Source: Nissolia schottii (lineage: Eukaryota; Streptophyta; Magnoliopsida; Fabales; Fabaceae). From it: a stretch of 64,000 bases of DNA. The DNA is taken from assembly GCA_003254905.1 (NCBI GenBank), contig QANU01094686.1, positions 191,399 through 255,398 of the forward strand. Reading direction: 5' to 3'. A model generated the notes under the pieces. It saw nothing but the letters and a program-made list of their open reading frames with translations, was not told the origin of the DNA and did no database searches. Below are positions 35,688 through 47,705 of this stretch, piece after piece; the first letter of the stretch is position 1; the number at the start of each line of letters is the position of its first letter. The translations under genes were made by a program, and so were the position numbers.

Positions 35688-38600
35688 ATGATTCACAGTG
35701 GAGTGTGTAATCTCCGCACGTGCTTCCGACTCACGGAGGCACCGTTTTTCCGCGCACCGACATTCTCCTTCGCTTTCCGCCGGAGGTTTCTGGCCACCGC
35801 TTCCGCCGCCGCCGTCTCCGGAACGAAGAAGAAGAAGAAGAAGAATAAAGAGAAGGTGATTGTGATTTCTGGACCAACGGGTTCTGGCAAGAGCCGCCTC
35901 GCGTTGGAGCTCGCGAAGCGCCTCAATGGCGAAATCGTCAGTGCCGACTCTGTCCAGGTTTGTGATAAGAAGAAGTAAAACAAATAAGTGCTTAAATTAT
36001 TTGGAAAAATTGTTGTGGTGGTGGTTGTTGTTGTTGCTACTTTGTGCTGTGTTTTTAAGGTCTTGCTCGTTGTGTTTTAGGATTTCAGTTCCGGGGTTCG
36101 CATTCTCCATGAAAAATGCTATTGAGCTAAATTATGAATTTTGGTGTACCTACTGAGAAATTATCATTATTATCATATATTTGGAGGGTAGATTGATAAA
36201 TTAAATTAGTGAAAATCAATTATCAATCCAAATGTTAGAAATAATGCCATGTAAATTCGGTCTGTTAGTAGTATTATTATGATTATTATCACTAGTGTTG
36301 TTGTTGTTGTTGTTCAGGGGAAAGGAAGTTATTATCAAGGCTGATAAACTCTCGAGTTAAGTTGTAAACTCTTACGAGTTTACGATTTTACTACACAAAA
36401 TGAGATAATGTTTTTATTAGTAAACTCGTACGGGATTAAGTAAACTATTAACAAAATTGGTAAACTTAGAGTTTACTCAGAGTTCATGAGTTTGCTTAAA
36501 CTCTCGAGTTTAACCACCTTGATTATTATGTTAAATCGACACACAACAATATTTTGGTGAGTTATGAGAGTGGAACAAGTCTAATCTCTGAAAAGAATGT
36601 GAGGGAAGGGATACTTGTCCATCTCCACGTGATTGGATTTTGCTGTATTAGCATTGCCTTCTCTCTGACTTCTGAATTGTAATTTATAATGATGGAACAA
36701 GTGTTGGTGTTGTTGTTTATAGTGTGTTTGTCGAAGATGGTTTCATTGGTTTGGCTTGTATCATAGGTATATCGGGGTCTTGATATTGGATCTGCAAAGC
36801 CTTCCCCAAATGATAGAAAGGTGCATAACTGTTACATCATTTATTGCTCTATATTAGTTTCTGTTAGAAACATATGCACTTCGTTCCTTGAAACTGTGAG
36901 TTGGATTGTCTATAATATGTCAGCTTTCCTATATTTCACTTAATTAATCATCACATTGCTTGGTGCCATTTGTTGATTAATTGAACTAAATAGGTAATTT
37001 GGAAATGCACTACCTACATTACTTAAATGTGTAGGCCTATTCTGGTTGCTATTATACTCTCTCACAACGCTTAATTGAGAATGGTGAAACTTGGGTTTCA
37101 GTTTCGATGAATAAATTTTTTTGACTAGTTTAGTTTGCTGAGATTTATTGATGGCTATATTTTTTCCAAGATTTTTGCCACCCTCTGTATCAGAACATAA
37201 ACTGCAATCCATGTCAATGATTTAAGTGCTTCAAGCAGTGAAATAATGAAAGATGAAACTGATTGAATGAATTTATTTTAATGGTTTGAAAATGTACAAT
37301 TCTTTGAGAATGTGGTCATTGTTCATCGCTTTTATAAAAAGTATAATTATCATTTATGTTTGAAATGAACATATATTAGGGAAATTTTTATTGCAGTTTC
37401 ATTTAATAGCAAATGTAGTGAAGATAAGTTGAAACTGTTGTTTCTAGTCTTCATGTTTTTTTTTTTTCCTTGTCAGGAGGTACCACATCATCTGGTTGAC
37501 ATACTACACCCAGCTGAAGGTGTGTTTTTTCTGTTGGTTTGGCTATATTTCTTTGAGCGTCAATTCATTATGATTATCTTCATTCACATATTGGTTTGTC
37601 TGTTCTTGGAACTTCAAAGAGCTTTTATTTTCCATTATTAAAACTAATTATCATTTATCAGATTATTCTGTTGGCCAGTTTTTTGAGGATGCAAGGCAAG
37701 CCACAAGATCTATTCTTGACAATGGACGTGTTCCCATAGTTGTTGGAGGCACTGGGTTGTATTTAAGATGGTATGTCTTTTCAACTACCTGTTTGTTAAC
37801 TACTTACCCTTTAAAATGAACTCCTTAGTAGCACAGTAGTTGTATGATGTATCTCTAACAAGGTAATACAAAAGATAAATAGGAATTGAAATCTATTTTT
37901 CTTATTTTTGTAACCTGCAGTTGAAGTCATTTATTTCATTAGCAATATCACAGTTATATTTATACATGGGAGAGAGAAAATAAAAGGGCAGGAGCTGGGA
38001 AGAGCATGGTTTGACATTGACAAGTTATATGGTGGACTAGAGGAAAATAATAAAATAGGATTAGAAAGGAATAATCAGAGAGCAAGAAATATAATTGTAT
38101 TACCAAATAGATGTGTATTGTTGCTGTATCTCATTACAAGGAGATGAGCCTATTTATAGGCTAGAAAGAGAATCACTACATAATGGAAGGGAATCAGCCT
38201 AGAATAAACTAAATTAATAAAGATATTTATTTTTATTCTTTACAGACATTAACATAATTGGAAATCAACAAAACGTAATGCAGCGCATAACTTGTGTTGA
38301 AGGATGTGGATTTTTAGCTAGTATAATTAGGGGTTAATGGTTTGTCTTTAACATCACAGTACATCACATCAAATCAATATCGAATTTTCATATTATTCAT
38401 TAGCTTATTCATTCTTTGGCCCCTTCCCTGCCTAGAACCCTAATTTCAACAAATATCAATAAACTCCTATCAAATGCTCCTATATGGGCATTCCTACAGT
38501 AGTGAATTATCAATGTTTTATTTCATACCATTTATCCATTTATCTAGTTTCTTCTTTGTAAGTATTTATGGATGAGCTCATCTCGATCATTGGGTACTCG

Positions 38601-41196
38601 TGTTTTGTTGTTTGAACTTCAATTTTAAAGGTTCATGTATGGAAAGCCAGATGTGCCTATAGCCTCTCAAGAGATTACATCTGAAGTTGATCTAGAGTTG
38701 ACTGAACTACAGAGAAATGAAGACTGGGATGCAGCTGTGCAATTGGTGGTAAAAGCAGGTGATCCAAAGGCCCAACTTTTAGCAGTGAATGATTGGTATC
38801 GGCTACGGCGTAGCCTAGAAATTATTAAGGTAAGCTGTCAGTTTTATAAGCTACACATTAGCAACTCTAAAGTCTAGCCTGGCTTTCAAAAGAATCTATA
38901 ACGATAATATCCAAAATTTGATTTTTCTCATTGTGGTATGTGCTTAATTGTAACCATCAACTAGTTCTTATCTGTTAACTGTACCTGTATTTTGCTATGG
39001 ATATATATATGTGTGTGTGTGTGGGTGTGTGAAGTGTATGATTTCATTTAATTGCTAGTTATCTGAAATATATTTATGAATTTACCATTTACTTATATTC
39101 TTTTGGAATGGCAGTCCAGTGGATCACCTCCTTCTGCTTTTCGGGTACCGTATGATTCTTTCAGGAGACAGGGGGACTGTGGTGTTGCTGATGGTTCTGA
39201 GTCGTCTGATGTGAACACAACAGAAGAAACCAGCTCGTCGGATTTAGACTATGAGTTTATGTGTTTTTTCCTTTCTATCCAAAGACTTGACCTCTATAGA
39301 TTAATTGATTATCGGTGTGAAGATATGCTATTAGGTACATCATGAACTGCAAACTAATGTGATTTATATATTTTTCTGTGTTACTTCTTTGTTGATATAT
39401 AATTAACTTCCTGTTGGATACCATTGTTCCTTGCAAGCAACTAGTTATTATCAGGTCCAAGTATATGCATGCGCACATCTACATGTTTGCTGTTATAACA
39501 ACACGAGCCATGTTCTTTGTCAATATCAACAGAATATTTATTTGCAATAATATTCTTGGTTTAACTTGACTGCAGGAAGGGATGGGATTCTGTCCGAGGC
39601 TCAATGGCTTCTTAATGCGGGTCTTCTTCCAAATTCAAATTCTGCAACACGAGCAATTGGTTACAGACAAGTATTCCTCTATATGTTCTTTATTTACATT
39701 TCACTGTTATTATTTGCTAATTTTCATTAGTAAAATAGGTTTGGTCAAGCGATCTACATTGCACCACTGTTAAAAGTTCCTTTTGCTTTTTGAAATGTGT
39801 GATTGAACTAATGTTTTCAGAATCAGACCATTCTTTGAATTGAAAAAGAGGGAGGTTTAGGTTTTGAGGTTAGGGGTTGATTTGCATGTTTTTAAAACTA
39901 GGGGTAAAATGCACATCACATATACTTCAAGGGAGTAAATTGCATTTTCCCCGAGTAAATTGCATTTTCCCCATAATTTTACTTACTTTTTTTTTTCTCC
40001 TAAACATAATTCACTAATTTCAGGCCATGGAGTACTTATTAAGATGCAGACAGCTAGGTGGTCAGAGTTCAGCTGGAGAATTTTACAAATTCTTATCTGA
40101 ATTTCAAAAAGCATCACGGTAATGCTTTTTGTTTTAATTATAAGATAAAATTGTAGGTTTATCTTCAGTTCACTTAAAATCTGCTGTGCGCATCAATAAT
40201 TCAACATTGAATCTTATTTTAATTTCATTGTTGATTGAGGAAATTTCTGTTGGCTAAATGCTTCTACGGAGTACAAATTTAGGAAAGCATATATTCCCTT
40301 TTTCTTTACTATTCCCCCTTGCTGACCATTATTATCGCGTGCTGTTGTTTGGCATTTTGTTTCCACTGAACATATTTGTTTTGGTTTTATTCAGAAGCTT
40401 GCCACATCGTGTTGGTATCAGCCCCGTGTGTATCTTATTGGCTATTTGGCTCTTCCTTGATACTTTTCTGCAGAAATTTCGCAAAGAGACAGTTGACATG
40501 GTTTCGAAACGAACATATATACCACTGGCTTGATGCTTCTAAACCTCTGGTATAACAATTGAACCTTTTTCCACTGGCTGTTACTGCACGTTTATACACA
40601 ATCATTCTCTTGTATTTTTGTACTGGAAAGTTGCAATTTCCTTTTTTATATTAGAACTACTATAAACCAATTAACTCTCATGTTCACACCTGTACCTTCT
40701 TTTTCACTATTAACCAACTATATCCCTCCCTCCCTTCATAATATAAAGATGACCTTGCTTCGGACTATTTCACTTTCTATTGCTGCTGCGTCAAACTGTA
40801 TTGAATTCATTTTATCAAACCTAAGTAGTGGTTTCCTTCTGACAGTTTTGCTGTTCTGTTGCTCAATCCATTTTTGTCTGGGTTACCTTGTGCTGATCTT
40901 GAGATGAACAACTCATGGCAGGAATCGGTTCTCAACTTCATTCTTGATTCATACCATGATGGGAGTGGAAGTCTTGTCGTGCCCGAGCACCTAAGAATGT
41001 CGAGACGTAGCTCTAATCACCGAGAAGCTAATTTAATTAAGTCTTACCGAACCAAAAACAGGTAGTTTCTCTTATGTGCAGTAGATAGGTCTATATTTAT
41101 GAAGACAGTATCAATAATATTCCTTGCTGCAGGCATCTTGTCAAGGGGGAAGATTGTTCTCATATTCTGGAATGGATAAGGAAGACTCAAATTTAA
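35688..41196 (+). CDS. IPT9: tRNA dimethylallyltransferase IPT9
   Basis: A protein of 454 residues in 11 exons: 35688-35957, 36767-36820, 37477-37519, 37662-37770, 38631-38829, 39115-39334, 39576-39670, 40024-40118, 40474-40549, 40922-41061 and 41133-41196. All junctions are GT-AG and the sum is in frame. It transfers an isopentenyl group to A37 of tRNA (MiaA family), and tRNA turnover then yields cis-zeatin cytokinins (known). Residues 1-45 form an Arg/Ser/Ala-rich transit-like sequence followed by a Lys-run. The P-loop GPTGSGKS is at 62-69, then [19 protein letters not shown] and [18 protein letters not shown]. An acidic Ser-rich insert ([20 protein letters not shown]) lies mid-protein. [15 protein letters not shown] and KRQLTWFR are conserved family motifs. 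There is no C-terminal C2H2 finger, so it is the bacterial-type IPT9, not IPT2. Intron 4 holds a TATA-bearing repeat fragment, intron 1 a MITE. Confidence 0.94.
36334..36523. mobile_element. MITE in IPT9 intron 1
   Basis: Inverted ends beginning ATCAAGG and ending CCTTGAT, with repeated TAAACTC/GAGTTTA motifs and CTCGAG in both arms; 190 bases. The immediate flanks on both sides read TATT-like, too short and AT-rich to prove a duplication. Superfamily not assigned with confidence (hAT-like). Confidence 0.55.
38080..38265 (-). mobile_element. LTR-like fragment in IPT9 intron 4
   Basis: On the minus strand the stretch contains TATAAATAGGCTC and a Rich-in-AT body like the promoter half of small LTRs (compare the TATAAATAGGCAC of the TRIM array near 61850). 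No ends or internal region are seen. Old fragment; assignment is tentative. Confidence 0.35.
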
Positions 41197-42408
41197 AGGA
41201 ATGGAGATTTTCTTTTTGCATTCTCCCCTGAATCGGCCACAAGTTTGAAATCATACAGAAAGAGCATAACTAAGTTTTCAGGTTACTCAATTCTTTTTTT
41301 TCTTGATTACATCCTTTGTCAGATGGCTTGTTGATAGAACATTGTAATGACAGCTGAACTGTTTTGCTGATTTCTTCTCTCCATTCCCTCCCTTTTTCAC
41401 TCGAAAATCTGGCATATTCTTGTCTTATTGGATCCAATATGAAAGGAAGTAGCAATTTTTATTTTATTTTCTTGCTTATTTGTACGTTGTAACAGCTCTT
41501 CAAAATTTCTTGCTTCTCCCTTTTTGAAGAGCATGTACGAGCACAAAAATTTCATGAAGGGAACAAAAAGAGAAGCAGAGGAGATGCAATATATTTATTG
41601 ATTTAACTTCATTTCACTCCTCTTTTCTTTGGAATCCCGCTAGATTATTTTGTTAGTTCATGGGATTGACACTTGCACCACGAAGGTATGGAAAATCATT
41701 GTGGAAATAGCTTTCCTTATTTGTTTCGATTGCAAATGGATACATCAAAGGGTAAAGTTAAAAGAGAAGCAAATCACGAAACAATTTGAAGGGAGCTCTT
41801 TAAGTATCTCAACATACAAACATTCAAGAATTGTTATGTTTTTATGTTCAAGACTAAATTTTCTTGTTCCGAAATTAAATACAATCTTCAAATTGTTATT
41901 TTTGAATATGAACATTGGAGATTGATATTGCGACCATAATAAAATCAAGAGATTATATAACGTAAAAAAAAAGAGTTGTAATAGTTTTTGGGCAAATTAT
42001 TCATATTATTGTATTTTGAAATTTTTTTTAACAAATTATACCGACCTCTGTTGTTACATTTGTTTCCTTTCTATTGATGGATTTTATGTGAGGTCCGGGT
42101 AAATTGCCCAAATCTTTTTTACAAAATAGAAAACATGTAATGATACCGAGTAGAGATTTTAGAATTTGTAAAACTCATATATTAAGGTAACAATTTTTTT
42201 TTTCATTAATACGTGTCATGTAATTATAATTATAATTATAAATACATTTAGATTCAAATAATATTTATGTCTCTTATTTTTATGTTGGATTGACGGAAAG
42301 ACCCTGTCGCAGCGAGCTCGCTCTGCGATATCACCACTCATTTCGTAAACTCCCCCAACTACTTCAGCAATTTCATTGCTCTGCTTTAACTTGTAAGAGC
42401 GAAGAAAA
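41197..42408. other. IPT9-MDH spacer
   Basis: About 1.2 kb: the 3' region of IPT9, then AT-rich sequence with an (ATAATT)n-like tract at about 42224-42242, then the MDH promoter and leader. No gene or complete repeat is seen. Confidence 0.55.
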
Positions 42409-45400
42409 ATGATGAAGCCCTCCACCCTCAGATCCTTTTACTCCGCCCTCTCTCGCGCCTCCTCTCGAGGCTACGCCGCCGCCCCCGCCCCCGAACGGAA
42501 GGTCGCCGTCCTCGGAGCCGCCGGCGGAATCGGGCAGCCCCTCTCCCTCCTCATGAAGCTCAACCCACTCGTCTCCTCCCTCTCCCTCTACGACATCGCC
42601 GGCACCCCCGGCGTCGCCGCCGACGTCGGCCACATCAACACCAGATCCCAGGTCAGATTCAAACACCCTTTTGGAAGCTATTTCCAAAGATTCAACCTTT
42701 TCTTCGATTCCATTTAATGGCGCAATCAAATTGAGATTTTTTGTTTTTTGGTTTTGCAATTGTAGGTTATTGGGTACCAAGGTGAGGAGGAGCTTGGAAA
42801 GGCATTGGAGGGATCGGATGTTGTTATCATCCCTGCTGGTGTGCCCAGGAAGCCTGGAATGACGCGTGATGATCTCTTCAAAATCAATGCTGGCATTGTC
42901 AAATCCCTCTGTGTTGCCATTTCCAAGTACTGCCCCAACGTGAGTGTTTACTTGATTGGTTCTTCTGTTCCTTGGTTGTGAATAATTGTTGCAGGACAGT
43001 GCCAATGTTTTTCTGCTTTGAATTTCACTGTGGAGTATCTGTTAAATGTCGACCATTAGAATACATATCTGTTAATGTTCAGTTTTCTTTGAAATTTGAT
43101 TTGCTTAGCCATCAAGATAATATCATATGATTCAACAGCTGGATTGATGAAAGTCAATATATATGTAGAATTAAATGAGAATTCCATTATCGTCGATAAC
43201 TTGATCAGGATTTTTTTATTCTAACATTTTTGTTTTTTAGAGAATATCCTTCAAGTGGCTTTGCTTGTGTATTTCGATGGGTATGATGCTATAGGAAATT
43301 TAACGGGGATATCTGTCTTGTTGAGAATATTGAGTTGTGCTGATTGAAATTTTGGGATTTTGTGTGNGTGGTAGTTAATGCCTTAAGTCGGAAGTCATTG
43401 CATATGACTCATCTAATGGTACGGGAGACACAGTTAATCGAGGAGTTCTGTGATCTCGACCTAACCGTTGCCCGTCATAGCGATCGTCTGATACTATGCT
43501 CCTTGCAAGTCATGAGTGACTTTAAGCAGAGAATCATGGAGGCTCAGAAAGCGTGCCAGGAGAGCTCGTGGTGCCAGTTTCGCGAGGCCGTAACGGCAGG
43601 AAAGGTTAAGGAGGTAACCACCGACCCAGAAGGGATGTTACGGTTCTGCCAGCGCATCTGTGTGCGCAGAGAGGGCAGTCTGCGAGAGGATATCTTATGA
43701 GAAGGGCATAAAGGCCAGTTCACGATACACCCAGGGACTACCAAGATGTACCACGACTTGCGAAAAATGTTTTGGTGGCCGGGATTAAAGGGGGATATAG
43801 AGGAATGGGTACAGAAGTGCTTGGTCTGCCAGAAAGTGAAAATTGAACACCAGAAGCCACCTGGATTACTGAATCCTCCGGAGATTCCCGAGTGGAAGTG
43901 GGATGGTATCGCGATGGACTTTGTTTCCGAATTGCCACGTACCCAAACGGGCATGGATGCAGTATAGGTATTTGTGGACAGGCTGACCAAGTCCGCTCAC
44001 TTCATCCCTGTCAAAATCAACTACCTGATGGAGAAATTAGTGCAGGTATATCTCAAGGAGGTGGTANGAACAACTTGGAAAACCCAGTGGGAGCTTTTAA
44101 TAAATCAAAATGAGGAAATGTTTTCATGCTTGGTCTGTGTTATGTTTGATGCGATTTATCTGTGTGCGCAACTTTTTATTTGATGAAATTTTTACATATG
44201 GAATCAGGCTCTTGTTAACATGATAAGCAATCCTGTCAACTCCACCGTTCCCATTGCTGCTGAGGTTTTCAAGAAGGCTGGAACATATGATGAAAAGAGA
44301 TTGTTTGGTGTTACAACCCTTGATGTTGTTAGGGCAAAAACTTTCTATGCTGGGAAGGCCAATGTCCCAGTTGCTGGTATGTGAAATGTAGGAAAGATAC
44401 AGTTTACTATAGTGCCTAGCATGGTGTGTTACTCTTGATTGTTCGTGACATACAGATGGAACAAACGGGAGGAGAGTTAGGGTTCGATTTGAGTGGTGAG
44501 TTGTTTTGTGAAGAACTGGATCCTTTCAGGAGAGAATACGAAGACAGTCTTTATTTATTATTTTTTTTTGGGCATGTGCGCTTGGGGCTTGCATGTTGGG
44601 TTGAGGTTTTTTTTATTGTTGGAAGCGATTAATTTGTTTTATTGTGGTATATAACTTTGATTTGGGTTTGTGCATGTTTTTGCAGAGGTCAATGTACCTG
44701 TTGTTGGTGGCCATGCAGGCATTACTATTCTGCCACTATTTTCTCAGGTATCTTCTTGCTTTTTAACTCTTAACATTTTGTTCCCTCTGACATATAGTTT
44801 GGCTGCTTAGCCTGATATGCACTTACTAATTTTTTAGTTGTTTTTTGCTTTTGTAGGCAACACCAACAGCCAATTTGAGCGCTGATGAAATTAGTGCTCT
44901 TACAAAGAGGACTCAAGATGGAGGAACAGAAGTTGTGGAAGCCAAGGCTGGAAAGGGTTCTGCAACTTTGTCAATGGCGTAAGTCTGAGTTTGAGTATCA
45001 CACATGTGAAGTCACGTGTTTTATTGCACAAAAATTTACACAATATGGTGTATTGCTGTATCTTGTTAGACTCAAAGATACAATTGAACAGATATAGAAC
45101 TAGATAATTTGATTGAAATTATTAATTCTTCTAGGGTGGTAGACATGGTTCAGTGGTGACTCTTGGACATTATTATTGTGAATCACAAGCTTGCTCTATC
45201 TGGGTATTTGATAGACAAACTATGCTTGTTGTACCCATTAGGATTGATTATTGTTGTTTTTAATTGTTATGTGAAAATATGTGTCATGGCCCAATGCTGT
45301 TACTTATGATAAGGGATTAGATTTAAGAATAGCAATTAGGGATTAAGGATTAAGGGCAATTTTGTAATTGTGGAGGACAAGGTGCTTTTTGAAGGGGCGG

Positions 45401-46211
45401 ACCCAATGTTATGTTTCTACTTATGATAAGGGATTAGATTAGGAATAGCAATTAGGGATTAAGGATTAAGGGAAGTTTTGTAATTTAATAATTAATGATT
45501 GGCGGCATAATGCATTAGGGATTAGGAATTGGGAAGATTAGACTAGAATTAGGAGAGCCAGTGGCCTATCGAAGTGTTTAGGCTCTAAACCCGAAGTGCT
45601 ATCATTGGAGAGTCGGTGGCCTCTTGAAGAGCTACCAATCCATGGTTTCTTATTTACGGTCTACATCAATAAATATTCAGCTATTCAGTGTTTCTCTTGA
45701 TTATTATTTGGTGCCATTACAATATGCTTCAAGTGCCTCATCTGATTGTCTTATGCTTCGTGCAGATATGCCGGAGCTCTTTTTGCTGATGCTTGCCTCC
45801 AGGGCCTTAATGGGGTCCCAAATGTAGTGGAGTGCTCATTTGTTCAATCCAATGTCACTGAACTTCCTTTCTTTGCTTCCAAGGTCATTAAACTTCCACA
45901 CGCTGTTTAAATTTGTTTTTCTTATGATATGGCTGTGTTGCTTAAGGTTACTCTTGTAACTTGTTTGTGCATGCACACTGGCCTTTCTTTTGTAACACCT
46001 TGTTTATGGAGATGATGACCCTTGTTGGTCTGCTCTATTCTCGCTATTGATGAATATGCTGGACTGTTTGCAGGTGAGGCTTGGGAGGAATGGCGTGGAG
46101 GAAGTTCTGGGCTTGGGTCCTCTTTCGGATTTTGAGAAAGAAGGCCTTGAAAGCCTTAAGGCTGAACTCAAAGCATCTATTGAGAAGGGAGTCAAATTTG
46201 TCAATCAGTAG
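42409..46211 (+). CDS. mMDH: Mitochondrial NAD-malate dehydrogenase
   Basis: A protein of 341 residues in seven exons: 42409-42651, 42766-42939, 44208-44376, 44686-44747, 44857-44978, 45766-45883 and 46074-46211; GT-AG throughout, frame closes. It interconverts malate and oxaloacetate with NAD in the TCA cycle and malate shuttles. Residues 1-28 are an Arg/Ser-rich mitochondrial presequence ([20 protein letters not shown]). The NAD-binding loop GAAGGIGQ lies at 36-43, and the substrate loop [24 protein letters not shown] and the active-site His in [11 protein letters not shown] follow. Length equals that of plant mMDH; the presequence and absence of a PTS2 signal argue against the peroxisomal form. 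Exon 1 is strikingly GC-rich against AT-rich flanks. Intron 2 contains a gypsy slice bounded by single Ns; intron 5 has a tandem duplication. Confidence 0.96.
43367..43367. other. Single ambiguous base (N), left border of gypsy slice
   Basis: One N exactly at the left edge of the gypsy-like sequence, inside MDH intron 2. Its partner is at 44067. Confidence 0.95.
43368..44066 (+). mobile_element. Ty3/gypsy pol slice in MDH intron 2
   Basis: The 699 bases between N at 43367 and N at 44067 read as gypsy polymerase: the end of RNase H (NALSRKS), the integrase zinc-binding module ([19 protein letters not shown] followed by CLVC) and the beginning of the integrase core ([27 protein letters not shown]). 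No LTR, gag or reverse transcriptase is attached. It is broken, with a few disabling changes. Either a small fossil piece lies in the intron or it was placed there in assembly. Confidence 0.85.
44067..44067. other. Single ambiguous base (N), right border of gypsy slice
   Basis: One N exactly at the right edge of the gypsy-like sequence; ordinary intron sequence resumes after it and leads to the exon 3 acceptor at 44207. Confidence 0.95.
45302..45490. repeat. Imperfect tandem duplication in MDH intron 5
   Basis: A unit of about 70 bases (TTATGATAAGGGATTAGATT, then GCAATTAGGGATTAAGG) occurs at about 45302-45378 and again at about 45419-45486, roughly 117 bases apart, with few differences. Confidence 0.85.
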
Positions 46212-47490
46212 TGAAGTCATGTACATGTACTGGCAGGTGATGGGCATTCCATTAAGAATAAATTCATATTTTTGCGATTTCAGAATCATTGGTGCGTATT
46301 GTTGCTGGCAGTGGCGACAGTGGCTTTGTTTTGTTTAGAGTAGGTATAGGCCATGAGTTAATAATGAAATGTGAGAGCAGCTTGTTGCTGAATGTATTGA
46401 TCTGAATTCTGAAAACTAGTTTAAGTTGGCCATACATTGTGGTCCTTGTTACCTTCATATATATGGTTTCATGTAATGAAACTTCAGGGTGTAACCCTTT
46501 CCCTCCCTCTTATTTCTTTGACTGTTCTTGCCCATTCTTGTGGAATGATTTCTTTACTAGCTTTTATTCAGAGTGTAAACAAGGGATGAGGATTATCTCG
46601 GGTTTAAAATGAACCTTTAATTAACATAATCATTTCAAGTCAATATAATTTTAGTTAAGTTAATGAAAAGTTAAAATCTATAATAACCTTATCATATTCA
46701 TTTTAAACATGGGAGCCTCTTGATTGGCTCAATGGCATAACTTAGGGGCGATTCTTCCTCCAAACGAAATGAAAGATACAAGATACTTGTGTTTAAATGC
46801 TACTAAGCCACTAGATTGCTGCTTGTGTCCAATTGCTACTTGTACTTTACTGGAAGTTGATTACTTCACTGTGTGGGAAACTGTAACAAACTAAATTATT
46901 TTTCTTACTATAATAAATTCTCTACAACAGTTTACCTTCAATTTTTGGATGGTCTACTTAATTTTTTTATTTTTATGGGAATATGATCTAATGAAGTTTA
47001 ATTTCGAAGGAAACAATCCAAATGAGTTCACAAGGCACTCTTGCAAGTTGGTTTTAAGTCACATAGTGTTGGGGTGGTCAAAATTGGCGATGTGACGAGA
47101 AATGAAGGACATGAAAGAATACTATAATTGCATAAGCAACACAATTGGTCGTCGACAGGTATAATTGCGACCTAATAAATAGAGGGTGTAGTCAATGAGT
47201 ATAGTTTCAGCCTTGCTTGATTTTAATAATGGCGACAAGAAACACTTCGGAAAGAATACAAGGCCTTTGATCGTTAAAAGAAGAAATAAGTGACTGAATA
47301 CATAAGAAAGTAGTCATGAGTCGACAAGGCTGTCTATGAATATAGAGTGCCACAAGGTTTAATAACAAGTGTTCAAAGGAGAAACGTCTTAGGCGTTGCA
47401 AGTAAACGAGACCATGGAGTTTAGTTAGTAGTCGACAACACGTTTGAAGAGTTAACAAAAATGCAAATATAAGTTTCAAATAGATACTTT
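46212..47490. other. MDH 3' region and spacer
   Basis: MDH 3' untranslated sequence to about 46500, then AT-rich spacer. At about 46705-46830 a SINE-like stretch is possible (GGCTCAATGGCATAA resembles box A), but box B is not convincing. Nothing else is recognised. Confidence 0.4.
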
Positions 47491-47507
47491 TAGAGGGAAC
47501 GATTATT

Positions 47508-47690
47508 TTTTAGGTTGCCTACCCGGTATCCAAGGCTTAGCCTTGACTAATCCGGGCCGACCCGGGTCGCGCACCTGGCTATGGCGGGTGAGTCTCCCAG
47601 TGGGGATAATTGCGTTCACAAGGTCTCGAACTCGGGACCTTGCTTAAGCGATACCAAGCCGCTTACCACTTGAACCAACCCCCGTTGGTG
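47508..47690 (-). mobile_element. Complete tRNA-derived SINE with 15-bp target duplication
   Basis: On the minus strand the 183-base element starts CACCAACGGGGGTTGGTTCA, with box A GGTTCAAGTGGTAAG and box B within GTCCCGAGTTCGAGACC (47639-47622). It then has a GC-rich body and a T/A-rich tail ending GGGTAGGCAACCTAAAAAA. Identical 15-mers GAGGGAACGATTATT flank it (47493-47507 and 47691-47705). The exact duplication implies a recent insertion. Confidence 0.92.
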
Positions 47691-47705
47691 GAGGGAACGA
47701 TTATT

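Noticed and set aside
42373-43005. 210-codon minus-strand open frame over MDH exons 1-2
   Set aside because: Antisense shadow produced by GC-rich exon 1; no family resemblance, while the plus strand encodes mMDH.
47508-47690. Functional tRNA gene
   Set aside because: Boxes A and B are tRNA-like but the acceptor and anticodon stems do not form, and the element has a SINE tail and target duplication.
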